NCBI RefSeq assembly: GCF_014642175.1
Contig: NZ_BMIL01000009.1
Coordinates: 107,144-171,143, forward strand
From: Pedobacter quisquiliarum
GTDB lineage: Bacteria > Bacteroidota > Bacteroidia > Sphingobacteriales > Sphingobacteriaceae
Direction of reading: 5' to 3'
DNA: 64,000 nt
Made by a program: the position numbers and the translations under genes. Under the pieces are notes generated by a model. The model had not been told where the DNA came from. It saw nothing but the letters and a program-made list of their open reading frames with translations, and ran no database searches. The number at the start of each line of letters is the position of its first letter. Position 1 is the first letter of the stretch. Positions 53,731 to 62,557 of this stretch are shown here, piece after piece.

Positions 53731-54753
53731 ATGAAGAAAATCGGATTCTTATCATTTGGACACTGGTCCAATCACCCTGCTTACGCCACCCGAACTGCAG
53801 GCGACACCTTACTACAGTCGATCGATCTGGCTGTTGCTGCCGAGGAACTTGGCGTAGATGGCGCTTATTTCCGGGTCCATCACTTTGCCGCACAGCTGGC
53901 ATCACCCTTTCCGTTATTATCTGCTATTGGTGCGAAGACCAGCACGATTGAGATTGGAACCGGGGTGATTGACATGCGCTATGAAAACCCAATGTATATG
54001 GTGGAAGATGCCGGCGCAGCCGATCTGATTTCCGGCGGCAGATTGCAACTGGGCCTTAGCAGAGGATCACCCGAGCAAGTTGTTGATGGCTGGCGTCATT
54101 TCGGTTACGCACCTGCGGAAGGACAGACCGATGCCGATATGGGCCGGGAAAAAGCACTGGCCTTCTTAGACAAACTTTCCGGAAAAGGCTTTGCACAGCC
54201 GAGTCCTAATCCAATGTTTCCGAACCCTCCAGGATTGTTACGCCTGGAACCACACGCCGAAGGTCTGCGCGAACGCATCTGGTGGGGTGCAGCAACGAAT
54301 GCAACAGCCATTTGGGCGGCTGAAAACGGCATGCATCTGCAAAGCTCTACGTTAAAGTTTGACGAGAACGGTAAACCCTTCCATATCCAGCAGGCAGAAC
54401 AGATCAGAGCTTATAAAGAAGCCTGGAAGAATGCGGGGCATACTCGTGAAGCCAGAGTTTCGGTAAGCCGTTCCATCTTCGCAATTGTGAATGATCAGGA
54501 CAGGTACTACTTCGGACAGCAAGGAAAAGGCAAAGATAGCTTCGGTTATATAGAGCCTGGTACACGAGCGGTGTTCGGGAAAAGCTACGCAGCGGAACCG
54601 GATAAACTGATCGAAGAATTGGCCAAAGATGAAGCATTACAGGAAGCAGACACCATCCTGTTAACCATACCAAATACCATAGGCGTTGAATACAACGTTC
54701 ACCTCCTGTCTTCGATCTTGGAGCACGTGGCACCAGGGCTGGGTTGGCGATAA
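53731..54753 (+). CDS. Luciferase-like (LLM class) flavin-dependent oxidoreductase
   Basis: 340 residues. The luciferase-like TIM barrel is shown by LAVAAEELGVDGAYFRVHHFA, TSTIEIGTGVIDMRYENPMYMVEDAGAADLISGGRLQLGLSRGSPE and WWGAATNATAIWAAENGMHL. The family oxidises small organic substrates with reduced flavin supplied by a partner reductase. The substrate is unknown. It has its own promoter and lies downstream of azoR in the same direction. Confidence 0.9.
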   Translation: MKKIGFLSFGHWSNHPAYATRTAGDTLLQSIDLAVAAEELGVDGAYFRVHHFAAQLASPFPLLSAIGAKTSTIEIGTGVIDMRYENPMYMVEDAGAADLISGGRLQLGLSRGSPEQVVDGWRHFGYAPAEGQTDADMGREKALAFLDKLSGKGFAQPSPNPMFPNPPGLLRLEPHAEGLRERIWWGAATNATAIWAAENGMHLQSSTLKFDENGKPFHIQQAEQIRAYKEAWKNAGHTREARVSVSRSIFAIVNDQDRYYFGQQGKGKDSFGYIEPGTRAVFGKSYAAEPDKLIEELAKDEALQEADTILLTIPNTIGVEYNVHLLSSILEHVAPGLGWR

Positions 54754-54757
54754 CAGG

Positions 54758-54949
54758 CTATTGATGTGCAGCCAACTTCGTTGGCGCATGTCCAAATAGC
54801 TTTTTGAATGCGAAGTAAAAATGAGAGAGATTTTCAAATCCAACTTCAAGATAGACGTCTGAAGGACGTTGGTTCTTCTTCGAAATCAAATAGTGGGCTT
54901 GCTCCAGGCGCTTCTCCGCAAGGAGTCGAAGAAGCCTCTTAAAAACGCA
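54758..54949 (-). pseudogene. C-terminal remnant of an AraC-family regulator
   Basis: The minus-strand frame open from 54949 to the stop at 54758 reads KRLEQAHYLISKKN, then VYLEVGFENLSHFYFAFKKLFG and a short tail, which is the second helix-turn-helix of an AraC-type protein. No start codon or sensing domain remains, and the frame is closed by a stop at 54952. It directly abuts the truncated SDR gene at 54966. The intact upstream part was apparently lost in a deletion. Confidence 0.8.
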
Positions 54950-54965
54950 TTATCAGACAGGTTGA

Positions 54966-55373
54966 TCATGGGCATACTGAGGAAATGTTTATGATTTTAC
55001 CATATCCGTTTTCGCGCATTTTTGGCAACACCAACTGCGTCAAATGCATAGCCCCAAAGACGTTTACATCCATTTGATATTTTGCATCTTGTTTGGTAAC
55101 ATCTTCAATAGCGCCTTCGGAACCGAAGCCGGCATTGTTCACCAGAATATCAATGCTGCCAGACTCATTTATAATTTGTTCAACACAAGCCTCCACACTA
55201 TGGTCCACCGTAACATCCAGTACGATGGGCTTAATCCCATAAGCGGTTAGGTCGGCCATTTTCTCGATCCTGCGAGCAGCACCATAAACATTGTAGCCAT
55301 GTTCTGCTAAAAAAATCGCGGTTGCTCTGCCAATTCCAGCCGAAGCACCTGTAATTAAAACTGTCTTTTTCAT
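54966..55373 (-). pseudogene. SDR oxidoreductase truncated before its active site
   Basis: 135 residues. The N-terminal half of a classical SDR is intact: LITGASAGIGRATA (cofactor loop), AARR, LDVTVD, VNNAGFG and KIINISSV with the catalytic serine region. It then ends at once in CP and a stop, lacking the Tyr-x3-Lys motif and the substrate-binding half; full-length relatives have about 270 residues. It should be inactive. The junction at about 54970 runs straight into AraC coding sequence. The promoter box at 55400 is still present. Confidence 0.82.
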
Positions 55374-55392
55374 CTTTGCTAATTTTGTATAA

Positions 55393-55400
55393 CAAAGCTA
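55393..55400 (-). promoter_or_regulatory. -7 promoter box of the truncated SDR gene
   Basis: Reads TAGCTTTG on the minus strand, matching TAnnTTTG, 20 bases before the start codon at 55373. Confidence 0.5.
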
Positions 55401-55630
55401 TTGCGTTCTCAGGTGCTGTGTTTTGTTGAAAGGGTCAACTTTCTTTGTTGAAAAGGTTAATGCATAGAAAGTAGTAGAAATCGGTAAGACGATCTCGAGC
55501 AACAGATAATGAATTGCTATCCACTCGAACATTCAGTAGATACTGCGTATCCTATTCACAAAAAAGAAATAAATGTTATACTTTGAACTGGAAACATATT
55601 TCTTGCAACAAATTACAATGATAATTAAAC

Positions 55631-56131
55631 ATGTTTGAAGAGCTAATTAAAATTGAGTCGTTTGTATTCAAAACCTTTGGATCTGAAATCGTCAATGCAA
55701 AGGAGGATAAAGCGTGTCCGGACTACTTTGGTTGCAGTTTCCAAATTGGAGGTAAACATGTAAAATTTAGAAAAGCTAAAATTACCCCTAAGAAAATAGG
55801 TCAATTCGTGACGTTATGGAAAAGAGACCCAATGGGCCGCACCCTGCCATATGATTTGGATGATGATTTTGACTTTTACATCATTCTCATTGAGCGTGCT
55901 CCTCAATGCGGTTTTTTTGTTTTTCCAAAGAAGATACTGGCCAGAATGGGAATACTAACAGCTGAGGCCAGGGAAGGGAAACGAGGGTTCAGAGTTTACC
56001 CTGACTGGGATGTCCCTGTTAATAGACAAGGTCTCAGCACAAAGAAATGGCAGAATGAATTTTTCGTCGAGCTATTCGATGAGGAAAAAACAATAGAAAA
56101 GTTGCAGAAAATATGTAGTGCGGCATATTAA
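55631..56131 (+). CDS. mepB: MepB-family protein
   Basis: 166 residues. The features LIKIESFVFKTFGSEI, VKFRKAKITPKKIGQFVTLWKRDPMGRTLPYD, GFFVFPKKILARMGIL and GKRGFRVYPDWD match MepB, first named from the mepRAB locus of Staphylococcus aureus. The biochemical function remains unknown. It is a single gene with no related neighbour here. Its upstream 250 bases show no clear TAnnTTTG box; TATACTTTG near 55578 is one base too long. Confidence 0.9.
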   Translation: MFEELIKIESFVFKTFGSEIVNAKEDKACPDYFGCSFQIGGKHVKFRKAKITPKKIGQFVTLWKRDPMGRTLPYDLDDDFDFYIILIERAPQCGFFVFPKKILARMGILTAEAREGKRGFRVYPDWDVPVNRQGLSTKKWQNEFFVELFDEEKTIEKLQKICSAAY

Positions 56132-56149
56132 CCGGCAAACCTGAGCATG

Positions 56150-56560
56150 TTATTTTCTAATCAGCTGCGGTTTGATTGCTATCTCAATAGGAACAACCTC
56201 GACCAGTTCAAGAGACTTCACCATTTTAAGCGTGCCATTTTTATATTTAAGGAAATGAGGTGTCTTTAAATGAAATTGGTATGCTTCTTCACTGGCGTAT
56301 ACTTCAAAAACTGTCACCTTAGTAGGTTGCGCTTTGTCGTAAACGGCCTGCAAAGCGAGCACGCCTGGTTCTACGCGAATGGCTACCTTTGCATGCTCGG
56401 CTAGTGCTGCCTTATACTCGGCCAAATAGACCGGATCAATCTGAATATTTGCGATCCTTATTTTCCTGTTGTCCTGCTGAGCGGTAGCTGGTGTCTTATC
56501 AAAGGTTAGTAGCACCATGACGAAGGCGATTGTTAATAGACTTTTGAATCTAATTTTCAT
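56150..56560 (-). CDS. Exported antibiotic-biosynthesis-monooxygenase (ABM) fold protein
   Basis: 136 residues with a signal peptide at about 1-28 (ATAQQ). The mature part is one ferredoxin-like ABM domain: RIANIQIDPVYLAEYKAALAEHAKVAIRVEPGVLALQAVY, then VTVFEVYASEEAYQFHLKTPHFLKY. The domain is shared with YgiN-type quinol monooxygenases. Export to the periplasm is less usual. It converges with mepB, with 18 bases between the stops. Confidence 0.85.
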   Translation of the reverse strand: MKIRFKSLLTIAFVMVLLTFDKTPATAQQDNRKIRIANIQIDPVYLAEYKAALAEHAKVAIRVEPGVLALQAVYDKAQPTKVTVFEVYASEEAYQFHLKTPHFLKYKNGTLKMVKSLELVEVVPIEIAIKPQLIRK

Positions 56561-56692
56561 GCTCTAATTTATTTGATAAATATGCAATCAGTTACCACGA
56601 TTGTCCATCTTCTGATCTTTTATGCCATGGACCTAAGCCATAATACTAAAATCCATTAACCTATTTGGCAAAACATCAAAAGGTTTTAAAGC

Positions 56693-57067
56693 CTAACTCA
56701 ACAGTACTAATATCAAAGTAATAATTGCAGGTAATGCCTGAGTGAAGAAAATTTTCTTAGAGGAAACTAGCGCTCCATAAACTCCTGCTGTTATCACACA
56801 AGCTAAGAAAAAGCAAGCAACGTTATTTTGCCAGCTTGGATCGGAGATAAAAAGACTCCATATCAATCCTGCCGACAAAAAGCCGTTGTAGAGTCCTTGA
56901 CTGGCGGCTAAACCCTTTGTGGGCTTAAATAATTCTTCAGGCAGCGCATCTCTAAAAACTCTTTTACCGGTTGTTTCCCAGGCAAACATTTCCATCCATA
57001 GAATGAACAGGTGCTCAGTAGCAACTATTGCGATGAAAACCTTTGAGATGATGTATATAGAATCCAT
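56693..57067 (-). CDS. DUF1304 small membrane protein
   Basis: 124 residues with four hydrophobic helices. ATEHLFILWMEMFAWET near the N-terminus and NGFLSAGLIWSLF and CVITAGVYGALVSSKKIFFTQALPAII match DUF1304. The function of that family is unknown. It lies alone between two short untranslated stretches of about 130 and 190 bases. Confidence 0.88.
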   Translation of the reverse strand: MDSIYIISKVFIAIVATEHLFILWMEMFAWETTGKRVFRDALPEELFKPTKGLAASQGLYNGFLSAGLIWSLFISDPSWQNNVACFFLACVITAGVYGALVSSKKIFFTQALPAIITLILVLLS

Positions 57068-57260
57068 AATTATTTAATATCTACTGTAATTAAAGATAGA
57101 AAGAAAAATAGATCTGATCACCTATGAGGAAGTCTTGAAAGTCAGCATTTGAGATTAAAACTGAGGTAAAGACCCGAACCCCTGTTAGCTAATTATACCA
57201 GTTTGAAATCCAATACTGCGGGGTTTTCGTAAATCAACCAAACCTTAAATATAATCACAA

Positions 57261-57839
57261 ATGAAAAAAATTATTTTCTCCGCAATTGCAGTGGTAGCAT
57301 TCTCTTTTGCTAATAACATGAATGTTCAGGCGCAGTCTGCGATGAGCACTACTGAAAAAACTAAAATGGTAGGTGGCGCAGCAATGTATCCGTCCAAGGA
57401 CATCGTTGACAATGCGGTTAACTCCAAAGATCATACAACTCTGGTTACTGCTGTAAAGGCTGCAGGCTTAGTAGAAACGTTAAAAGGTGCTGGGCCCTTT
57501 ACCGTATTTGCGCCGACAAATTCGGCTTTTGACAAATTGCCAAAAGGAACGGTGGAATCTTTGGTGATGCCCGAAAACAAAGCCACGCTAAGTAAAATCT
57601 TAACCTACCACGTAGTCGCCGGTAAAATGGACGCCGAAGCGATTCAAGCAGCAATTAAAAAAGGAAATGGCAAAGCCGAACTTACAACCGTTGCAGGAGG
57701 TAAACTTTGGGCATGGATGAAAGATGGTAAACTCGTTCTTAAAGATGAAAAAGATGGTATGAGCACGGTAACGATTGCTGATGTTCAGCAAAAAAATGGC
57801 GTAATACATGTTGTAGACACTGTATTAATGCCAAACTAA
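57261..57839 (+). CDS. Exported fasciclin-domain protein
   Basis: 192 residues with a signal peptide at about 1-25 (NVQAQ). One fasciclin domain spans about 48-190, with TLVTAVKAAGLVETLKGAGPFTVFAPTNSAFDKLP (H1 region) and KILTYHVVAGK with the conserved YH. Fasciclin domains mediate adhesion or surface interactions. The gene is monocistronic, followed by a strong terminator. Confidence 0.92.
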   Translation: MKKIIFSAIAVVAFSFANNMNVQAQSAMSTTEKTKMVGGAAMYPSKDIVDNAVNSKDHTTLVTAVKAAGLVETLKGAGPFTVFAPTNSAFDKLPKGTVESLVMPENKATLSKILTYHVVAGKMDAEAIQAAIKKGNGKAELTTVAGGKLWAWMKDGKLVLKDEKDGMSTVTIADVQQKNGVIHVVDTVLMPN

Positions 57840-57871
57840 GCTCCTACTGAGTTCGAAGAACAGAAATCCTG

Positions 57872-57910
57872 AAAAGGGCAAGCTGACATATTTGTCAGCT
57901 TGCCCTTTTT
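57872..57910 (+). terminator. Terminator after the fasciclin gene
   Basis: A perfect 17-base stem (57872-57888 with 57893-57909; GGGCAAGCTGACA in the core), a TATT loop and a T-run. Confidence 0.93.
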
Positions 57911-58034
57911 GTTTTACCGGGTATTCCGCTCGGAAATATCCCGCTAAAAAGCGCATAAGCCTATTGTGCATTAGGCTTGGACTGTTCCTGAATGTTCTTT
58001 CAAAATACTTAGCTAGCAAATTCCGACAGTGCGG

Positions 58035-58859
58035 TTAGTTTCCTATGGATTGAAAGCGAACAGAATGTACAAGATCATTTTCAGTAAGGAAGTGGGGCGT
58101 AAATCCGGCGAAACATTTAAAGTCGCGGATGAAGTGCATCTGATCGAAATAGCCAAAGCGATAAGCAATGTCACTCCAGGTAGCGTTGGGATTTAACTCC
58201 TTATACTTGTAAGCATTGGTGAAGCGGATTATCCTGGCATATAGTTTAGGTGAGAAGCCAATCCGCTCAAGCGTCTTACGCTCAAACTGCCGAACACTAA
58301 GGCAAGATTGTGACGCAAGGAAGTCTATCGACAGAAGGCCCCTGGCTTGTACTTGCTGAAGCATTGCTTTATCAAAGGGCAAGGCAGGCCTGAGTTGTGA
58401 AAGCTTGTACAAGAAATAATTTTGAATCACCTCGTTTTGATCATCATTCGTCTTCGCGCCCATCAGCCTGTCAAGGACTTCTTCGACCTCAGGACCCAAA
58501 ATCAGCGTCGCGTCGTAGTCTCTGTCTACAATTTCTTCGAGTGGAATGCCAAGCAGTCGATGCATTCCACATGGTGTTAAACCTACGATAACGCTTCTAT
58601 GCTTTTTACCCAGGTCCAATGAAACAGAAGTTAATTGCGGCCCAATGATGATAGAGCGGGCTCGAATCTCGTATTCACCATCATTCTTTTTCACCTTCAC
58701 AGGATCTTCCAAATAAAAACAAATAAAACGTGTGTAGGTGGGCACGTAAGTATAAAGCGATGAGAGATTGGTAACTAAGCTGAAATCGATATTGAGCACA
58801 TAAATTCCACTGATGAATTCCTTCAATGCCGGGTGACAACAATAATATTTGAAAAACAC
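58035..58859 (-). CDS. AraC-family transcriptional regulator (DUF6597-like N-terminus)
   Basis: 274 residues from a GTG at 58859; no ATG fits. The N-terminal 130 residues contain YYCCHPALKEFISGIYVL and RSIIIGPQLTSVSLDLGKKHRSVIVGLTPCGMHRLLGIP, as in AraC proteins with a DUF6597-type sensing domain. The DNA-binding part is at about 165-265: LSVRQFERKTLERIGFSPKLYARIIRF and WSDIAYRFGYFDQMHFIRDFKCFAGFTP. It is divergent from the protease/unknown-protein operon beginning at 58965, 105 bases away, and is a candidate regulator of it. Confidence 0.9.
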   Translation of the reverse strand: MFFKYYCCHPALKEFISGIYVLNIDFSLVTNLSSLYTYVPTYTRFICFYLEDPVKVKKNDGEYEIRARSIIIGPQLTSVSLDLGKKHRSVIVGLTPCGMHRLLGIPLEEIVDRDYDATLILGPEVEEVLDRLMGAKTNDDQNEVIQNYFLYKLSQLRPALPFDKAMLQQVQARGLLSIDFLASQSCLSVRQFERKTLERIGFSPKLYARIIRFTNAYKYKELNPNATWSDIAYRFGYFDQMHFIRDFKCFAGFTPHFLTENDLVHSVRFQSIGN

Positions 58860-58931
58860 GATTTGAGTTTAGGAGATACAATATAGTTAATTTATGTCGT
58901 ATTTATACTATGCATCAGACAGTTACGAAAT

Positions 58932-58939
58932 TACCTTTG
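58932..58939 (+). promoter_or_regulatory. -7 promoter box of the three-gene cassette
   Basis: TACCTTTG, an exact TAnnTTTG match, lies 25 bases before the protease start codon. No clear -33 element is seen. Confidence 0.55.
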
Positions 58940-58964
58940 ACAAGATATTTCAATACTATCTATC

Positions 58965-59477
58965 ATGTCAACAACGATAACCGACTACCAGGTACCGGGA
59001 TACATATTCCCGATTCAACAACCAAACGGAATGGCCTGCTGGGCCACCGTAGCGACCATGCTGATGTCTTGGCGCGATCAACAAAGCTACGCCATTGAGA
59101 CCGCTATGGATATTGCCGGCGACAAATATCGCAGCTTATTCGACAGCGAGGAAGGGTTAAGCGCCGGCGACCATCAGGACTTTGCCGAATCCGCTGGAAT
59201 GACCATTGAGTATCCCCAATGCTATTCGCCTGAAGGCATTTACAACCTGTTGGTTAGTTACGGTCCTGTCATCGTGATTACAGACGAAGACACCAGCGAG
59301 TTCTTTGCCATCCATGCCAGGATCATTTCTGGAATTAGTGGGGACGAATCCGGTACTGTTTACCTCCACATCGTCGATCCAGGAGATGGAACTGAGTATG
59401 ATGAAGACTTTGAAACCTTCGCCTCAAAGTTTGAGGCGGTAGATGGTGCGCCCAGAATTCAGGTGATGCACTTTTAA
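58965..59477 (+). CDS. Small papain-fold cysteine protease
   Basis: 170 residues without a signal peptide. The catalytic set of a papain-like (C39/AvrRpt2-type) fold is visible: Gln19 for the oxyanion hole, Cys25 in MACWATVATML, His117 in FFAIHARIISG and Asp138 in LHIVDPGDG. The last residues, QVMHF, follow the usual final strand. Members of this group process peptides or act as secreted effectors. It is the first gene of an operon with two large proteins of unknown family, 32 bases from the next start, so it may process or activate them. Confidence 0.85.
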   Translation: MSTTITDYQVPGYIFPIQQPNGMACWATVATMLMSWRDQQSYAIETAMDIAGDKYRSLFDSEEGLSAGDHQDFAESAGMTIEYPQCYSPEGIYNLLVSYGPVIVITDEDTSEFFAIHARIISGISGDESGTVYLHIVDPGDGTEYDEDFETFASKFEAVDGAPRIQVMHF

Positions 59478-59509
59478 CTGTCCGATGATTTTTCTTAAAC
59501 CTAATAGCA

Positions 59510-60949
59510 ATGGCAATTTTCAACAGCGATGACCTGATCAAAGCGACACTCGGAAAACTTAATGAGATTATTACTGGTGGTGATGAGTATGCGCCTGCCA
59601 ATAGAAACAGTTTTATCTCCTGGATCATGCCAGGAATGCCCTTTTCAGAAAGTGATTTTGAGTTTCTGGAGAAGGGCTTCAATGGAGCCGACGCAAACGA
59701 CGTGCGCCGGCTGGTGATGCAGGCGGCAGACTTCGCCATGTTCTCGGATTTGGTACCAGACCCGACCGCGGTTTATAACGCTGATCAAGGTCAAACCATG
59801 GATCGTAACAGCCAGGAACGATTGAGTAAAATTTATGGCAATATTCTGAAGTTTGCCAAGGTAACCAACCTTTCTCCTACCGATACAGAAAAAGAGAAGA
59901 TGGAGAAATTCAAGAAGTTACTCTACACCATCAAAGAGGAGAAAAACCTGGTGACCGACGAAGTAAAATCTAGCGTTGTTGAAGGACCTGTTTTACAAGC
60001 CTATACTGAAAAGCTATATGCTTACGAAGAGGCCGCACTACTCTACAACCTCAAAAGAATAAATGCAGCTACAAGCGATGAAAAGCAGGCGGTACTGGAC
60101 TTCTCGGTCAACGCTCCAATATATCGCAATAAGGTGAAGGCTGCAATGAATAGCTGGACTGGTGCTGGCTACAAGAACGAAGTAGAAGATATGCAAGCAT
60201 ATATTGCGCAGGTAACTGGCCGCAGTATGGCGGCTTGGTTTGCGGAGCTACGAGACGTGTACGACAGAGCCGCTTTCACAGAGTCGATGATCGACTTCAC
60301 TTTTCATCCTGTCCGCCTATACCCTGCTAATTTCTACAAACAAAGCTGGATGGACTTCTCTTTCTCTGAAAATGAATATACCAGTCACTCCGATAAAACG
60401 ACGACTAAATGGAATGTGGGTGGTGGCGTGAACCTGGGGCTTTGGAGTGCAGGTGGTTCAGCCGGTGGTAGCACCGAAAGAACGCACAGCAACGTCCAGA
60501 CACAGAACTACTCCATGAAGTTCGGCCTGACACAAGTAAAAATTATCCGTCCATGGTTTGGTACCGAACTCTTTTCATGCAGGGGATGGAAGCTAGATCC
60601 GGGCACATGGACATTTGGCAATCCTCAATTATCTGATGGCGGCAACCCGCCGAATGGAAGTTTCATCGCCTATTCGACCAATGCCATCTTTGCAAAGGAT
60701 CTGGAGATCCAGTTCGACAAGGGTTCATGGGAAGCTAGTAGCTTCAGAAGCCAGTTCAATGCGAGTGCATCTGCTGGCTGGGGACCTTTTAGAGTTAAGG
60801 GTGGGTATTCCAGAGGACAGGAAATACATGACTTTCATTCGGAAGACACCGGACAAGGTATCAAATGCCAGGGTATGCAATTACTTGGTTTTGTGAACCG
60901 CCTGGTGGGTACCTGTCCAAACCCAGACCCTAATGCTGCATTTGATTGA
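59510..60949 (+). CDS. Unknown protein with glycine-rich beta-hairpin-like segments
   Basis: 479 residues; no signal peptide, no family recognised. Residues 1-265 look mainly helical, charged and repetitive, with YTEKLYAYEEAALLYNLKRIN near 165-185. From about 266 the protein becomes beta-rich. A glycine-rich segment at 298-325 (WNVGGGVNLGLWSAGGSAGG) alternates small and hydrophobic residues. A similar segment is at 416-437. It closes with MQLLGFVNRLV followed by CPNPDP (455-474). This end, and the helical W-x-x-AG-x-K motif near 216-222, recur in the next gene's product. The layout is suggestive of a pore-forming or assembly protein, which is inference only. Confidence 0.7.
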   Translation: MAIFNSDDLIKATLGKLNEIITGGDEYAPANRNSFISWIMPGMPFSESDFEFLEKGFNGADANDVRRLVMQAADFAMFSDLVPDPTAVYNADQGQTMDRNSQERLSKIYGNILKFAKVTNLSPTDTEKEKMEKFKKLLYTIKEEKNLVTDEVKSSVVEGPVLQAYTEKLYAYEEAALLYNLKRINAATSDEKQAVLDFSVNAPIYRNKVKAAMNSWTGAGYKNEVEDMQAYIAQVTGRSMAAWFAELRDVYDRAAFTESMIDFTFHPVRLYPANFYKQSWMDFSFSENEYTSHSDKTTTKWNVGGGVNLGLWSAGGSAGGSTERTHSNVQTQNYSMKFGLTQVKIIRPWFGTELFSCRGWKLDPGTWTFGNPQLSDGGNPPNGSFIAYSTNAIFAKDLEIQFDKGSWEASSFRSQFNASASAGWGPFRVKGGYSRGQEIHDFHSEDTGQGIKCQGMQLLGFVNRLVGTCPNPDPNAAFD

Positions 60950-60967
60950 TATAATTCGGAGAAAATC

Positions 60968-62557
60968 ATGACACCTACCATTGCGATTGCCCTCATCACT
61001 AAAATGAAACTCATCTTTGAAACAGATAAGCAAGGGAATAGTGAATCTAATAAGTTTCTAGCATTTCAGAACGGCGCCTTTCCTGTGACCAAGGAGAACT
61101 TCTACTTCATGCAACCGGACAAATATGGCGTTGGTCCAATTGATACAGCGATAAAGATGTTCGACTTCTCAAATACTTTCAACTTTGTGGCTGAAGTAGG
61201 AGATTTTATCAGACCAGTAAGCGAACCTTTGCAGGAAGTCTACCATGAAACGCTAAAAAATGCCATACCCGCGAGTAACGTACGTGGTCCAGAGCAAGAA
61301 GTTAGGTTCGCAAAAGCCATTGCTTATCTAAATGAGCCCATCATACTTCCTAATGGCGAAACCACCACGAACCTGGCTAATTACGATAAGTATGAACAGC
61401 TCTATAAGATTGCTGTTAGTGAATACAAAAACAGGTCGCTAGCGAATATAAATGCTACTGGAGATGGATCGGAGGCAGTTAAGCAGCAATGGATCAACGA
61501 TGAGCCAATATTGAAGAAGGATATTGAACGGAACCTTTTAATTTGGGAATCGGCCGGAAAGCGCGCTCAAGTAGAAAAATATCTAGGGGACTTTCTTTCC
61601 CTTTCAGCAGCATCACCTAACAAAACAATTGGCGACCTGAAACTTGAATATGAACTCTTTTCAAAAGCGACTTCAATCGACCATCTTGCAAACGAATTGA
61701 ATTATATCCCCACTTTCTTTTCACCAATCAATTTCTTCGAAGATGATGCTGGCTGGCATGAACTGAGCCTGGACCAATCTGAAGTACAATCACTGGTCAG
61801 TAAGGCGCCAGCAAGTCTGAAAGATTTATTTGAGGTCGCTGATGATAATATTGACATCAATAAACTAAGTGTAGAGTATACTGTAGTTGAGATTATCCGA
61901 GAATGGCTGCATTATAGTGACTTTCTGCTTCAACGTTTCTGGAAACTACCAGACGGGATTGCACCACTAGCCGATGGGTCTGGCAGCGGGAGACTTCCTG
62001 CGTTTCCGCAAAAAATGATATTCGTCAGAAATCTTAAGGTAGAGATGAAGCAAGCGGTAGTTGAACCGCAAGGGACAAAAAAAGGGTTGCTCGACCTCAT
62101 ATTTCGAAAACTCAAACCAGCTTTCCAGACGAATATGCTTTTAAAAAATAACGAAGTGCTGAAGTTAAGAAATGACAGACATTTCAAAACCAAGGAATTG
62201 TTACTCAAGAAAAACCTTATTGATGCATCCAGCACTTCTGCTGCACCAGCAGTGAACCCGGTCTTCCACGCTAGCCTAATCAACATGATAAATGTGAATC
62301 CAAGAGTGCATCCTTCGACTATGATCAATTTAAAGACCACTGAGCAACCTGTCGTCAAAGCACGTGTTTCAAGGTTTTATAAGGCTTCATGGTCGCCAAA
62401 GGTATTTACAACGTTGAACGCACAACCAGATATGGTGGCCGCGCCCACGCCTTCAGCAACAGTGATTAGTACTCCGGAGATGGAATTACTTGCTTTCATT
62501 TGCAATCAGCTTCCGCAATGTCCATCTCCTGACCTTCAATTAAACTGGGAGGGCTAA
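60968..62557 (+). CDS. Unknown protein, distant paralogue of the preceding gene's product
   Basis: 529 residues; no signal peptide. A helical N-terminal half (about 60-240) contains ILKKDIERNLLIWESAGKRAQVEKY, aligning with the preceding protein's YRNKVKAAMNSWTGAGYK. A middle beta-rich part follows (FFSPINFFEDDAGWHELSLD), then RFWKLPDG and MIFVRNLKVEMK, matching WKLDPG and FAKDLEIQFDKG in the neighbour. A Lys/Leu/Asn-rich insertion at about 365-450 is unique. It ends EMELLAFICNQL, then CPSPD (504-522), aligning without gaps to the neighbour's end. The start may be ATG 60968 or the in-frame ATG twelve codons on. Confidence 0.7.
   Translation: MTPTIAIALITKMKLIFETDKQGNSESNKFLAFQNGAFPVTKENFYFMQPDKYGVGPIDTAIKMFDFSNTFNFVAEVGDFIRPVSEPLQEVYHETLKNAIPASNVRGPEQEVRFAKAIAYLNEPIILPNGETTTNLANYDKYEQLYKIAVSEYKNRSLANINATGDGSEAVKQQWINDEPILKKDIERNLLIWESAGKRAQVEKYLGDFLSLSAASPNKTIGDLKLEYELFSKATSIDHLANELNYIPTFFSPINFFEDDAGWHELSLDQSEVQSLVSKAPASLKDLFEVADDNIDINKLSVEYTVVEIIREWLHYSDFLLQRFWKLPDGIAPLADGSGSGRLPAFPQKMIFVRNLKVEMKQAVVEPQGTKKGLLDLIFRKLKPAFQTNMLLKNNEVLKLRNDRHFKTKELLLKKNLIDASSTSAAPAVNPVFHASLINMINVNPRVHPSTMINLKTTEQPVVKARVSRFYKASWSPKVFTTLNAQPDMVAAPTPSATVISTPEMELLAFICNQLPQCPSPDLQLNWEG

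Noticed and set aside
54404..54849. Leftward frames antisense to the LLM oxidoreductase
   Set aside because: No homology features; only the AraC tail from 54949 to 54758, in a different frame, is meaningful.
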